Of a stretch of 64,000 bases of DNA, positions 10,885 to 22,842 are shown one piece after another. This DNA is from Bemisia tabaci (lineage: Eukaryota > Arthropoda > Insecta > Hemiptera > Aleyrodidae). A program made the position numbers and the translations under genes. The notes beneath the pieces were generated by a model. That model ran no database searches. It saw only the letters and a list, made by a program, of their open reading frames with translations, and was not told the origin of the DNA. Position 1 is the stretch's first letter, and each line of letters begins with the position of its first letter. The stretch covers positions 14,795,383 through 14,859,382 of the forward strand of contig NC_092802.1 in NCBI RefSeq assembly GCF_918797505.1, given 5' to 3'.

Positions 10885-11682
10885 ACACGGAGAAAAAAAT
10901 TTCATGCGTGGGACCCGAAGTTGAGGTCATATGGATCTCTGAAGTTTTCGGATTGAGCATCTGAACACTTAAGGTGATTCGATGGACGCCATATTTTGTG
11001 TCAGAACGGCATGCGATATATCGCATCAATTGGTTCCATTTTTTCAGCTTCTCGTCATTTTTCTCCAATTTTGAGATCGCAATTCTGTTGTCAGGAGACT
11101 AAAGCACTCACTTACCTACTTTAACAAAGAAATTCAACGTAATAGAGGCGTGGTTTTTTTAGAGAGAAAATATCGCATTCGAGTGCAGTTTCGATATCAG
11201 TATCGAATGCGATGTTTTCTCTCTGAAAAAACCACGCCTTTACTACGTTGAATTTCTTTGTTAAAATTGGTAAGTGAGTGCTTTAGTCTCCTGACATTAG
11301 AATTGCGATCTCAAAATTGGAGAAAAATGATGAATAGCTGAAAAAATGGAACCAATTGATGCGATATATCGCATGCCGTTCTGACACAAAATATGGCGTC
11401 CATCGAATCACCTTAAGGTCTAGCTGCCGAGGTTCAGGTCTGACATCTGAAGTACTTCAGATGTGAGAACCGAAGTTTTTCGGATGTGAAAACCGAAGGA
11501 GTATATATACCGAAGGGTTCGGATCACACATCTGAAGTCCTCCGGTACATGCCGAGGTGCCTCGATGTCTGACCCGAACTTCGGCAGCTCGACCTCAAGT
11601 TTTCGGATGCGTGATCGGAAAACTTCAGAGATCCATATGACCTCAACTTCGGGTCCCATGCACGAAGTTTTTTTCTCCGTGC
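10885..11682. mobile_element. L family element L2, split by M
   Basis: The ends are ACACGGAGAAAAAAA and TTTTTTTCTCCGTGC, with the same GGGACCCGAAG/CTTCGGGTCCC boxes as L1. The M insertion lies between the two halves at a TTAA. The last bases overlap the start of element U. Confidence 0.8.
10973..11412. mobile_element. M element: TTAA-inserted 440-bp palindrome
   Basis: Flanked by TTAA at 10969-10972 and 11413-11416. The ends are GGTGATTCGATGGACGCC and GGCGTCCATCGAATCACC, and the arms are near-perfect complements for over 200 bp each. The comparable L1 sequence has no such insert. TTAA targeting is known for piggyBac- and Kolobok-type elements; there is no transposase here. Confidence 0.85.
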
Positions 11683-12228
11683 AGTAAGGAACCAAGCCGC
11701 ATCGGCTAGATCGTATTATGTTCGGAGGCAACACTCGAAACATGCTGTGAAAACAAGCAACAATCGCATTTTGTTCAAAGTTGTTTTGTGGCTTATGGGG
11801 GTGGAGCTTTTATTTTCGCGTGCTAAACTTGGGAACCACTAAAGCCACATTGTTGTGCAATAATTGCAACGTGCTCAGAGCAAGTCGTTTTTATGTTGTT
11901 GCCTAAGACAACGCTTTTTTCTGACCTAAATTTCGAATTTGCTCTCTTGTTGGTTGTTCAGAAAGCGTAAAAGAAAGAAGAAAAAGAAACAGAACCAATT
12001 CGTTGTTTCGAACAAAACACGTTTCTATTACCAAATTTAACCGGGCACTTTAATTCTTTACAAGAAAACGTTTGAGCGGCTTCCTTTGAAAATTCTGAGG
12101 AATTTACTTCTGGCCATGCAGAAAATTCACTGAAATTTGCACAAAAATCCGCACAACCGTTTTCGTGTAGAAAACTGAACTGTCGCATTAAATTTGACAA
12201 TAGCTGATGTAGCTTGGTTCCTTTCTGC
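11681..12228. mobile_element. U inverted-repeat element
   Basis: The ends are GCAGTAAGGAACCAAGC and the inverted GCTTGGTTCCTTTCTGC, extending into CATCGGCTA/TAGCTGATG. Length is ~548 bp. The interior has no convincing coding potential. Confidence 0.65.
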
Positions 12229-12869
12229 TTACCGCGGTCTAGCTAGGAAGTTGGAGAGGAAGGTTCAAAATAATCATCACGTGCCCACGTCAAAGTTCAT
12301 GTTAAGACAGGAATTATTTTAATTTTTTAGGACCTTCCGCGCGTGTTGGAGGGTTCAGAATACTCAGAAACAATTGCACTCTCTCCATGTAGTGTTAAAG
12401 CTCAATGCCCATTGCATGAAATTGGCTATTTTTTCTCAATTATGAAGCAACATTTCCTGGGTGGAAGCTAGCTCCTGCATGATGCACATGATAAAAAATT
12501 GGGGTCAACTTTTGCACCTCATTATGTACTACACTTATCATTTGGGCATTCTACGTTTAATCTTGTTGAGAGCAGCATAGTTATAAATTACAGAGTATAA
12601 AACTTACTTAGTCCCTTGAGATACTTAAGTGCCGAGTTCTCTGATAAAAATTAGCTCATTCGAGTAACTTTAATGACTCACCTGCAACAGGAGAAAAAAA
12701 GGCATTCATAAGTTAATTGGAGATAATGGAGGTAGATTCAACGTAATTTTTAGAGAGACATTTGAGAGATAAAGAAAAGAGAAAATGAAATTCCAAAATT
12801 AAAACACGCGGGGAAAAAGTAAGGTTTATAATTTACATTGTAAATAGTAAATTCAACCAAATTCGCTAC
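12229..12869. other. Unassigned AT-rich sequence
   Basis: No gene recognised. A minus-strand splice-donor-like string (GCAGGTGAGT, around 12680-12690) is present, but no exon can be argued from it. Confidence 0.45.
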
Positions 12870-13096
12870 AAAAACTCATTATTAAAGGTCGAATGCACCA
12901 ACAACTGGAGGAAAATGAAATCTGGCGACTCTCGAGTGTTCATACGGCATTTTTCCTTAGCACAGCAGCATTCTACTCTGATGTATCTGAAACTGCCGTG
13001 GAAAAATATTCATAATTTGTCGGGAAAATGGATATTTAATCGGGAACAATTTGACAACATAGAAATTTCTATATGCGGTTTTTCCTCAGCACAGAA
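12870..13096. mobile_element. Two D right-end fragments in tandem
   Basis: GTTCATACGGCATTTTTCC...AGCACAGCAG near 12938-12972 is followed by a second, eroded right end near 13065-13092 (GCGGTTTTTCCTCAGCACAG). Confidence 0.55.
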
Positions 13097-13312
13097 GCAC
13101 ACTAGATTGAAACCGACGAGAACGCGAAGATTGAACCCGTATAGAGGAATGCTCTGGTATTGCAAATATTCCTGTAGTGTTTATTGTTCCTGAGAACTGG
13201 CATTCTTGAAATATACGGCCAAAGACAAATTAGATAGAAACAGACGGAATTCAAAGCGATTAAATGCCGCTATCCTGCGAGAAATTGTATGATTTCCACG
13301 AAGTACACGACG

Positions 13313-13545
13313 CGCAGTGGATCGAGTCGATAGGAGAGGTCGGACAAAATTTGGAAACTTTAAAAGCTTACAACTCCATTTAAACAAAATTGTGAGGTTC
13401 TAAAAGTGTTTTCATCGGTTTCCTAGTGAAATGTTCTTCCAGGCACACCCCTTAATATTGAAAATGTGACGAAATAAACATCAAAATTTGCAGTTTTAGA
13501 CAAAAATTTAATGTCCGACCTCTCCTATTGACTCGATCCACTGTG
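13313..13545. mobile_element. N family Transib-like MITE, copy N1
   Basis: The ends are C(G/A)CAGTGGATCGAGTC and the inverted GACTCGATCCACTGTG. Flanked by a perfect 5-bp TSD CGACG (13308-13312 and 13546-13550). The end heptamer CACAGTG, an ACAAAA box 24 bp inside it on the left, and a GC-rich 5-bp CGWCG target together are the known hallmarks of Transib elements. There is no transposase ORF. Confidence 0.85.
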
Positions 13546-13592
13546 CGACGATTCGGGATTGCTCGTCTGAAAAATTGTGCGTGATAAACCAC

Positions 13593-14260
13593 CAGGCCCG
13601 CCACAAGGGGGGGGGGGGGGGATACTGGGTCCTTGGTACCGGGGCCCGGGCCCTGGAGGGGCCCGCGACGCAGGTGACAAACCACTACGAATTCATGTGT
13701 AACCCTTGTCTCGTAGGGAAAAGTGAAAAAATTACCCTAAAAATTCCGCAAAAGGTGAATAAAGTTTCAAAAACACGCTAGGGCACTATAAAATTTTTCT
13801 TACTTTTTTAGAGATTTTCAAGATTTTGAGTATATGTAGAATGATATTTTTAGTAACTGTGTTTCATTTTCTTCCGTTGTCGGATGCTAAGAGGCTCCTT
13901 TCTGGGCATCCTCGACTTCAATGGCTTAACTCCTTTGCCATAGACGTACGAAAGGGGAGTCCAGGGGGGCCCGGCTCCCCATAGAATTGAAAATTATCAT
14001 CTGCCCCCTCAAAAAAAAATTTATAGATGTTTTGAATGCAACAATTCGAAAGTTTTTGGTGCTGAAAGTAAACAAAAAGGCTCAATTATTCTGCAGAAAT
14101 TGATGGAAAATCTCCATCTTAAGAGCTTCATAATGCGTCCAAATAGAATTAAAATTTCAAAAATTTCCCGGGGGAGGCCCCCCGGACCCCCCCCCCCCTG
14201 TGCTAGGGGCCCGGGCCAGAAAATTGGTACCAGGGCCCGAGATGGGATGTGGCGGGCCTG
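13593..14260. mobile_element. Z hAT-like element with G/C runs
   Basis: The ends are CAGGCCCGCCACA and the inverted TGTGGCGGGCCTG, flanked by a perfect 8-bp TSD TAAACCAC (13585-13592 and 14261-14268). A GGTACC.GGGCCCGG box lies near both ends. The interior has a second G/C-run pair (13950-13980 and 14165-14190) that may be a nested older insertion. Confidence 0.85.
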
Positions 14261-14268
14261 TAAACCAC

Positions 14269-14933
14269 CATCAATGTAATCCCCTGGACCTCTCGTTATT
14301 ATTTGGACGTCTTAATCAAAATGAACTCTATTTATTGGGAAACGGTTCCCGTAGTGCATGTATTCTTGTAGGTCTTGGGGCCCAGGTTACAACGGAGATA
14401 GTTCTTTTTGATTTAAATACGTCCATTTGTATCGCATACCAATGAGTGGCAATCTACATGCCGATTTTATGATTTTTGCGGAGACATGACGACGTACACA
14501 TGTATTATTATACGGTAATCATCGTTAAATCTGCAGATTACGAGTATTACCCCAATTCACACGCGTTTCTCTTGCTCGCTTGGTAGAAAAGTGGAATATT
14601 TTTCTAAACAGAGATTTCTGGTGGGAGCATGCGGTAAATATCGCTGAAGCGCGAGAAGCATGCATGCATGCATGTTTTGTTTGTTTGTTTTATACATTTA
14701 GTGTGTTTTAGGAAAGCTGGGCCATTAACACCTAGAGCAGAGATCACAAAAAGAGAAGATTGAAAGAAAGGACAAGGAAAACATAAATTAAATTTGGAGA
14801 TTAAGTCGTTTGAAAAGGGGAGGGATTTGATGAGAAAATTTTGAAAGTATGTAAATGTATGTAAAAAATGTAATGTATGTAATTTCCAGGAACCTCGGGT
14901 GAAGTTGCGAGCAAAATAATCTGAAAAATTCAG
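14269..14933. other. Unassigned sequence with short simple repeats
   Basis: Contains a CATG-type run and TTTG repeats at 14657-14690. No gene recognised. Confidence 0.5.
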
Positions 14934-14978
14934 GGTGTCTACTAAAACAGGCTGGCCAAAAATCAGTACTTTATGAGA
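14934..14978. mobile_element. E family left-end fragment
   Basis: CAGGGTGTCTACTAAAACAG and AATCAGTACTTT match the E left arm, then the match stops. Confidence 0.65.
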
Positions 14979-15617
14979 AAATTTTGAAAGTATGGCATCA
15001 AGATCAGAAAGAGGAGGGGAAGTTTTGGATCTTAGTTACTCTTGGGTAAGGCAATAAATCAAAACATGTCCAACTGAGAGGGGGACAATACAAGAGGGGC
15101 AAGTTGGAGGGGCTCTCTGGTTATGAACTGTTAAAACCGAACCGAAAACTGGAATGAGCTGCCGTTTTCTTAAGAACCCGAAGTGTAAACCGTAAACTGG
15201 TCCAGGAAACCGAAGCAACGAAAATCATTGCCGGGATCGATAATATTGATATCGATATTGATACCGCGAATTATTATTATTATTTGGGGGGGGGGGGGGT
15301 GACGTCCGGCATAGAATTGGTAAAATAAGCATTGATTACACTTATTACCAATATAAAAATTTTTTCCCACCGGTCGACCAAAAAACCTGACGACTGAAAA
15401 AAAGGGGGGAAAAGTCATCACTTGCGGAGGCACATTTTCGGCCCGTGCAATATGCTGAAAAGCAGAGAACTTAATCGACCCCTGTCGTTGCCTTTACAAT
15501 CTCACAGAATTGAACCCAAAAGGAACACGAACATGGACATTTTTAACTGTGCCCCTTTCATCCCTGTAATTTACAACATCATCACTGAACACTTCAATTT
15601 CAATCCAGTTCCCATTA
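14979..15617. other. Unassigned sequence with G-run
   Basis: A G-run near 15285-15299 is preceded by ATT repeats. No gene recognised. Confidence 0.4.
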
Positions 15618-15878
15618 CTGCCATGTCAAGGAAGAACGCCGTATGAGCCTTAGACGTTGCCAAATCTCTTTCAATAAAAAACAAATTTACTCGGCAAATT
15701 GTGAATATTTTTCTCCAAAGTATTCAGACAATTTTGTTCACACTTCAATCCAAAATATCAAAAAATTTTAAGGTAAGATATACAAAATTTTCCTCGAAAA
15801 TACATATTTTGGCCGCATACATGCGCCGAAATTTGGCACTCTCGAATGTTCATACGGCGTTTTTCTTCAGCACGGTAG
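15618..15878. mobile_element. D family MITE, copy D4
   Basis: The left end is CTGCCATGTCAAGGAAGAA and the right end is TTTTTCTTCAGCACGGTAG, with GTATGAGC/GTTCATAC boxes. Confidence 0.8.
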
Positions 15879-16639
15879 AGCAGCTTGACATATTCGAGTA
15901 CAGCCATCAAGAAGAAAATCAAGATGCAAAATCAACGAATCTCGAAAATTCAATAAACAGGGCGAGATCGTGGAGATAAGCCACCATTCACGTCCTGAGC
16001 GAGAGATATAATATCCCTGTTTTCCGGGAAACACCCGCGAACTGAAATAAAAAGACTTCAGCGGTTCGGATACAGCGCGGCGGGAGACCTCTGAAGGGAT
16101 CCAGATCTCAAGGGGCGGAGGGAGGGGGGGGGGGGCGCTCGTTAAAGGTGCCGGAGCGACTTCAAAACTCAATCAAGTGTAGTGTGCGTAATCTGGGAAA
16201 GCCAAGCCTCAAAACTTACACCAAGCCCCCCCCCCCTCCCCTCCCCCGGCCCTCTACCGCCCCCGCAATCGTTCATCGGAGCTTTCAACGAACCGCGACG
16301 GGCTGATTCCGAGGGCTCAAGATCCAGGGATGAAGGTAGCAATTTACGAAAGAGGGTTCCGAAAGGAGAATAAGAGGACTCAATTATTCAATGCCCGATT
16401 CAAACGGGGCTTGCGTGCCGCTCGGTCAAAGTTCAAAGTTTGAGCGAATATAATTTCGTATCGAGTCGAGCCGAACTCTCATCGCGGGGTTCCTCCACGG
16501 ATACAAATTTCAGTCGACAGTCATTAGCCGATTGCTATGTTTTTCAGCGCTTAAGTTGACAGAGAGCGCTTTTGGCCTCGATCAAAGAGAAAATTTAAGG
16601 TTCGCATTGAATAACAGAAATGCGTGACCGCCTGACCTT
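15879..16639. other. Unassigned sequence
   Basis: G-rich (16115-16138) and C-rich (16225-16265) runs. No gene recognised. Confidence 0.45.
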
Positions 16640-16644
16640 CCCGC

Positions 16645-17859
16645 CAGTGTGTCTACCAAAACAGGCTGATCAAAAATCAGTACTTCTACAGTATTTTTTC
16701 AGTACATTCCCAAGAAATTCAGTACCCCCTCAACCAGGACCGGATTTAGTTACTTGCCGCCCTTGGGCCGCCTGTATTTTGCCGCCCCCTTCTCATTCGT
16801 TTTGAAACATCAATAAAAACCATCAAGTGAACGTGCCGGAGGAGGAGGGGTGCATAAGACGCGTTTACTCGCGTTGGACACATTTTTTGCGAAAACCCTG
16901 TCAACACTACTAGCAAAAGTTCACGGAACTTGGCGCGAAAGTTAAGTTCCGTAAACCTATCTCTGTGTGGACAAGGTCTTCCATATGTATGAAATGAACG
17001 AAAATATTATGAAAGAAAATGTGGTTTAATAATTTTAACTTCCGCCGCCGCGCTGCGCGTACTTTGTTCGGCGCAACGCGTGAAGTATTCCTACGATCTT
17101 GTATGCGCTATGCGTTTCACGTCGACCGCTGCTGCACGCACTGTTTGACGTAATGCGTGAAGTATTCATGCGGTCTTGTAGGCGCTATGCATTTTACGCC
17201 GCCCGCTGCTGACCGCAGCGATCGCACTGTCTTTGACGCATTGCGTGAAGTATTCATGCAGTCTTGCAGGCGCTAATATGTGTTACATGCCGACCGCCGC
17301 GCCGCGCCGAGGGTTTCTCCTTTTCATCTCAAGTTCTCATCATCATTGCTTTCTGCGCCGCGCCGTTCCAGGCCAAATTCCGTGTTCAGTTTCTCTCTTA
17401 GTCTTAACTCGACTGATTAAAGGTGCTGTCTATTGTATCACAGAGAGACGAAACAATTAGAAATATACTCTCAGGAAATGAGAGATTTTGTCACCTATTC
17501 TCGTTTGTAATTTTTTTTTTCTGAATCCAATTTTTCTTTATAGCTACATTTAAAAAAATTGCTAAATTTGCCGCCCCCTAAATTTTTCGCCATGGGCCGC
17601 GGCCCATATGGCCACCCCCTAAATCCGGCCCTGCCCTCAACAGAGAAAATTCAGTACTTTTTCAGTGCCTCCAATCGACGAGATTCGAAAAATTTCAAAG
17701 ATTGGAATTTTCGCTCAAATTGCGACCAAAACGACACAAAAATGAAATAAATTCCAGATCTTTTAGCGAGATTTCCGCACTTTTTCAGTCCTTCCAGGCC
17801 GCCCTTAAAAAATCAGTACTTTTTCCGGACATTTCGGAAATTCCGGACTTGTAACCCTG
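16645..17859. mobile_element. E family element E1, split by H1
   Basis: The left end is CAGTGTGTCTACC and the right end is TTGTAACCCTG. Flanked by a perfect 5-bp TSD CCCGC (16640-16644 and 17860-17864). The interior is rich in TCAGTACTTTTTC-type repeats. H1 sits between its halves. Confidence 0.85.
16735..17633 (+). mobile_element. H family hAT-like element, copy H1
   Basis: The ends are CAGGACCGGATTTA and TAAATCCGGCCCTG, flanked by a perfect 8-bp TSD CCCTCAAC (16727-16734 and 17634-17641). Uninterrupted E copies carry this word once. The CAGGGCCGGATT terminus is typical of hAT elements. The interior carries three units of an ~85-bp repeat with the core GCGTGAAGTATTC...GTAGGCGCT (17060-17275). 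No transposase ORF. Confidence 0.9.
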
Positions 17860-17864
17860 CCCGC

Positions 17865-18857
17865 ACTTGTTTCTCAGCAAATCAGACATCCGACGACCAT
17901 TTTTGAATTAATTATGGAAAATAGCATGGGAAATCGAAACCATGTACTTTTTTAGCAATCAGCCGATTTTTCGGGATAAAGATGTCCATGACTACCTTCT
18001 AAAAAATTTGGTGTTCCTATTGATGTATGATAAATTTTTCAACGTCGCATGACGCTTGTAAAACTTTGGCCGGAAGATGACAATTTGTATAATCGAGCGT
18101 TCATTTGATCTGTGTTCAAAAGACTTATTAATATCCTATACAGGAGTTGACTTCAAAACTTCCCGTTGTGTATATTTTTTTCTATGTATAAAATTTTGAA
18201 GAAACATGTAACGTTTTCCTCTACTTCAACACTTGTTTTGTGAGCAAATAAAAAATTATAAAGGCATTCACCTTTTAAGAATCAAACCTGGGGGCCGACG
18301 GAAGACAATCCAGGAACTCGGCGGAAACTTTACAAAGGAGGACGAGGATTAAGAGATGTACAAACAACGGAGATCCGACGCTTGGAATTTACTTTTTAGC
18401 AGATTTAGAATGAGATACTTTGAATCCGTCCTCATTTTATAGCCCCTTTATTGCACCCTCTCATTGTGTTTGTTTGTGTCAGTTGAGAATGTTAAAGGGA
18501 TGCTTTAGGATAATTATCCCGACAAAATCGTAAAACATAAAAGCCTCGCAGCTATGGTGTTTAAAAGAGAACTAATCGATAAGTAATCCAATAATTTGGG
18601 GGAGAGTTGGGGAAGGGGGGAGGAACGTCTGATCGTTGAAATACACTGGGGGAAAATCTTGAATTGAGCAGAAATATGTTTGTATTCGAAGAAGAAATTT
18701 TATTAAGAAAAGACACATCAAGAAAAAAGAAGCGTGTAACAAGCAAAGACCTGATTGGTGCAAGGGATTTTATTCTCGATTTAAAAAAAAAATCTTCTGA
18801 CGGAAATTCAAGGCTTTGTTCCCGGTTTAAGTTTACTGAGTTCCATTATTTCTAATG
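17865..18857. other. Unassigned AT-rich sequence
   Basis: No gene or repeat recognised. A weak similarity to 59385-59470 (GAACGTCGCATG.CGC words) suggests an old dispersed repeat near 18040-18110. Confidence 0.4.
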
Positions 18858-19422
18858 ACCCATTAGACAAGGTACGAATTTAAGCATTCTGATACATGTA
18901 TCTTAACCAGAATTTCACGCAGAACACGATTCGCGCAACGAAAACTAATGAAACAAACTCTAAACGGAGATATTAACGTTTTGATTTCACATTGGTTACG
19001 AGGAATTTGAACTGCCCGCTCACAAGAAACTCAAAGCTCTACACGTGAGTCAAATCGCACACTACAACGATTTCAGCAAGCTTCTCAATCGAGCAATGTT
19101 CATTTCCCACCATGTGATGTTCAAACTGTAAGCAATTGCTGAGCAATAAAGCATTGTAAGCAATAGCTGAGCCAAAGTGTCAAGATTGAGGTTGCCAGAT
19201 TTTTACATCGCAGAGACTGTAATGATGAACGTTTAGCGCGCTATGTGAATCACATTGAGTTTTTATGAGCGGGTGGTTTGAATTGACGCATCAAGAATCA
19301 TTGAATATCTTCGTAAGGAGTTGATTTCGGTTATTCTCGTTGTGCACATTGTGTTTTGCGTGAAATTTTGGTTGAGAAACATGTATCAGAATGCTGAAAT
19401 TCGTACCTTGTCTGGTGGTCCA
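18858..19422. mobile_element. AA inverted-repeat element, copy AA1
   Basis: The ends share AGACAAGGTACGAATTT and AGCATTCTGATACATGT with their complements, and further inside TTTCACGCAGAACAC/GTGTTTTGCGTGAAA. A truncated copy lies at 62296-62420. Confidence 0.7.
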
Positions 19423-19714
19423 TTTATTTGGAACATTTGACAACTACGTGCGGAGAAGCAACGGGCAAAGGCATCCGTAGCACGTTTCACAAAGTTATAC
19501 AGCTGAATAAAGGCTATCAAAGTCCGCCTAATCCAATGTAAACCGATTTGATGCAAGGCGGGTGGGCAATGAGATTTAGGACTTACACTTTGGGCCGGCT
19601 GCGAGACAGACCACGGGAGTCCGTAAAAGATTCATAACTAGGTCACTTTCGCGTCCATACAGCAAAATCAACTTCCAGTGAAATGACACACCGGAAAAGG
19701 AAGGGACTTGTTTC

Positions 19715-19815
19715 GCCGTGCTGAGGAGAAACGACGTATGAACCTTCAGACGTTGCCAAATTCACTTTGATAAAACACGAAATTTCTAGTAGACATATGA
19801 ATATGTTCAACAACG
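19715..19815. mobile_element. D family left half, D5
   Basis: Left end GCCGTGCTGAGGAGAAACG with GTATGAACCTTCAGACGTTG, truncated where S1 begins. Confidence 0.6.
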
Positions 19816-20950
19816 TGTTGGCAGTTTCGTTTTGCAAACAAGCAGGGCCGGATTGAGGGGGTGGCCACATGGGCCGCGGCCTATGGCGGCAAATTTTGCA
19901 ATTTCTTTAAATGTAGGCATAAAAAAAAATGGAATTCAGAAAAAAATTATCAATGAGGAAAGGGGGAAAATCCTCTATTTCCTGAAAGTATAGCAATTTC
20001 TAGTTTTGTTGTTTTTCGGTGATACAAGAGACAGCACCTTTAATTAGTCGAGTTAAGAGAGGAATTAAACACGCAATTTTGCCCGGAGCTCAGCGCAGAA
20101 AGGAATGATGCCGAGGACTTGAGATGAAAAGGACAAGCCCGGCGGCGCGGCGGTCAGCATGTAACAGTGTAACACATATTAGCGCCTACAAGACTGCATG
20201 AATACTTCACCCATTGCGCCGAACATAGTGCGGTCACCCGGTCAGGAGCGGTTGGCGTGAAACGCATAGCGCCTACAAGACTGCAGGAATACTTCACCCA
20301 TTGCGCCAAACACAGTGCGGTCAGGAGCGGTTGGCGTGAGACGTATAGCGCCTACAAGACTGCAGGAATACTTCACGCATTGCGCCAAACACAGTGCGAT
20401 CAGCGCGGCGCGGCGCAGCAGCGGCGGAAGTTAAAATTATTAAACCACATTTATGTTCGTTCTTTCATAATTTTTTGGTTCATTTCTTATAAATGGAGGA
20501 TCTTGTCCACACAGAGATAGGTTTACGGAACTTAACTTTCGCGTCAAGTTCTGTGAAATTTTGCTAGTAGTGTTGACAGGGCTTTCGTAAAAAGATATAT
20601 CCAACACGAGTAGGTAAACGCGTCTTATGCACCCCTACCCCTCCGGCACGTTCATTTGATGGTTTTTATTGATGTTTCAAAACGAATGAGAAGGGGGCGG
20701 CAAAATACAGGCGGCCCATGGGCGGCAAGTAGATAAATCCGGTCCTGCAAACAAGCCGAAGTTTCGGAAACTTCTTTGCCTCATGACGTCACCTGAAGCT
20801 CATCATCCACCATGTAGGTAGACTAACAGTCGAAATCACGGTGATGACTGTTGCTTTCTTATAATTGTCCATAAGGAATTGTTGAATCCCCGAAAGTAAA
20901 AGCTTCCATCTGTCGCCAAGAGGCCAGTGGAGGGTCTCTTGTCTCTGGAA
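19800..20950 (-). repeat. S repeat copy S1, split by H2
   Basis: The sequence on both sides of H2 matches the opposite strand of S2 (22531-22842): CAACGTGTTGGCAGTTTCG on the left; CCGAAGTTT, TGACGTCACC and CTTTTGTTAC-like words on the right; then GGAGGGTCTCTTGTCTCTGG at the end. The S2 copy carries the uninterrupted H2 target. Confidence 0.7.
19843..20747 (-). mobile_element. H family hAT-like element, copy H2
   Basis: Opposite orientation to H1. The ends are CAGGGCCGGATTGAG and ATAAATCCGGTCCTG, with a perfect 8-bp TSD CAAACAAG (19835-19842 and 20748-20755). The homologous S2 sequence has this 8-mer once (as CTTGTTTG at 22708-22715). It carries three ~85-bp internal repeat units (20170-20415). 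Confidence 0.92.
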
Positions 20951-21002
20951 TTCCCTATGACTTCCACGGTTTTCCAGACCGCAGGCTATTATACAGATTA
21001 TA

Positions 21003-21259
21003 CTGCCGTGCTAAGGAAGAACGCAGAACACGCATGAACATTCGAGAGTTGCCAAACTTCCTTCGATAAAATGTTCATTTTTGGGCAAAGTTATGAGTAT
21101 TTTTTTTAAACTTTCAGAACTTTTTGGTGGAATTGCGATTAAAATTATCTGAAAAATTAGAAGTAAAATATTCACAAGTTAACCAGAAAATTCGTGCTTT
21201 ATCAAAGGAAATTTTCAAACACCTGAAGGTGTATACGGCACTCTTTCTTAGTTCGGCAG
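21003..21259. mobile_element. D family MITE, copy D6
   Basis: The left end is CTGCCGTGCTAAGGAAGAACG preceded by TA, and the right end CTTTCTTAGTTCGGCAG is followed by TA. The flanking TA supports TA targeting. Confidence 0.85.
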
Positions 21260-21289
21260 TATACATGACGCAATACAGAAATTACGAGC

Positions 21290-21795
21290 ATGGAGATGTT
21301 GTATGTGTGAGGAATTTGCGATTTGACTGTTGATTCTTATGTAAAAGTTCGCGAGAAACACGATGTGGCCACTGATTTTCTCTGAAATTAACTCCCAAGC
21401 TTAAAAAAAGCTCTCAAGTTGAGGCCAAAATGGAGGGGACATCCCACGCTATCCTGAGAGTCCACCTCTACATCAAGACAAACTCTCCATGCAAAGATAG
21501 GGAGAAAATACATTGACAGGGCTGCCACGTTATTTGGGGACTCCAAAACTGAAAACACGGCAACCCTGCTAATGTATTTGCTCCCTATCTTTGCATGGAG
21601 AGTTTGTTTTAATGTAGAGATGGACTCTCAGGATAGCGTGGGATATCCCCTCCATTTTGGCCTCAACTTGAGAGCTTTTTTTAAGCTTGGGAGTTAATTT
21701 CAGAGAAAACCAGTGGCCACATCGTGTTTCTCGCGAACTTTTACATAAGAATCAACAGTCAAATCGCAAATTCCTCACACATGCAACATCTCCAT
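21290..21795. mobile_element. K family fold-back element, copy K2
   Basis: Full length with near-perfect arms ending TGGAGATGTTG and CAACATCTCCA. The central part reads GGCTGCCACGTTATTTGGGG, as in the other copies. Confidence 0.9.
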
Positions 21796-22171
21796 TCACG
21801 CCCTAAACGGCAACACAGCGATGACACGGAGTTAGCCGAGCGTTCAATCGGCACTGATCGGCTCCCGAGGAGCTCCGACCAAACACCTCGTTATAAACGC
21901 AGGGAGGGGGGGGGGGAGGGCATCGGGGGCATTTCAAAACTTTACCGGGCGGCTGGAACTTGTGACGGGAATTTGATAAATTGCGGGGGTAACACACTCC
22001 TGAGAGGATCACGTACTCGATGCAACCCTCCCCCGGTCCGATCGATAAAATAAGTAACTTGAGCGTGCGGGGGAAAATTTGTCGGCTTCTCGTGGGGGAT
22101 GGACCGGTGACATCGGGCCGATGACGACGGGGCGACAACAAGGATCGATGTGAATGGACTGAGCACTAATA
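21796..22171. other. Unassigned sequence with G-run
   Basis: G-run at 21905-21917. No gene recognised. Confidence 0.4.
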
Positions 22172-22842
22172 CCAGAGACAAGAGACCCTCCGCTGCAGTG
22201 CTCCCATTCCATGTCCATTAAAAGTTCCGGATTCGGAACTTTTTTGTTCCAATTCTCCCACTCCACGGCCGTCAAAAGTTCCGGCATTCCTTTTAGATTT
22301 TTTCAAAAGTTCCAAGAAGATTCCGGAAAATGCATAAGATCCGGAACATTTCTTGAATTTCAAAAGTTCCGGGATACATTCAGGAGAATCTCAAAAATTC
22401 CGGGATATATTCAGGAGAATCTCAAAAGTTCCGGGGTATATTCAGGAGAATCTCAAAAGTTCCGGGATATATTCAGGAGAATCTCAAAAGTTCCGGAATT
22501 CGGGACTAGTTCCGGGAAATTAGAGCACTGCTCCACTGGCCTCTTGGCGTCAGGTGGGGGCTTTTACTTTCGGGGATTCAACAATTCCTTATAGACAATT
22601 ATAAGGGAGCAACAGTCATTACTCTTTTTTCGGCTGTTGACCTACTTACTAGGTAGATGATGAGCTTCGGGTGACGTCATGAGCCAACCATGTTTCCCAA
22701 ACTTCGGCTTGTTTGCAAAACGAAACTACCAACACGTTTTTAAACATCAACCATGTAGGTAGGTCAACGGTAGAATGCTGAGGTCCCGAAAGTAGAAGCT
22801 TCCACCATTGCCAAGGTACTAGTGGAGGGTCTCATATCTCTG
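22172..22842 (+). repeat. S repeat copy S2, containing X
   Basis: The left end is CCAGAGACAAGAGACCCTCC and the right end is its near-complement GGAGGGTCTCATATCTCTG. It holds the empty H2 target CTTGTTTG at 22708-22715. X is inserted near the left end with a possible 3-bp TSD TCC. Confidence 0.7.
22189..22530. mobile_element. X element with 31-bp internal tandem repeats
   Basis: Ends are around GCAGTGCTC and AGAGCACTGC. A 31-bp unit (AAAAGTTCCGGGATATATTC then AGGAGAATCTC) repeats about 4.5 times at 22360-22500. 31 is not a multiple of 3, so the ORF through it is incidental. A short relative lies near 62510-62600. Confidence 0.65.

Noticed and set aside
12680..12690. Minus-strand splice-donor-like GCAGGTGAGT (and a similar one near 43575)
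   Set aside because: Single short motifs are expected by chance in 64 kb; no open exon, acceptor or composition change supports them.
14657..14690. CATG/TTTG simple repeats as a regulatory element
   Set aside because: Short, ordinary microsatellite-like sequence.
22211..22594. 127-codon ORF with peptide repeats
   Set aside because: It runs through 31-bp non-triplet tandem repeats in element X, so the repeated peptides shift frame between units.
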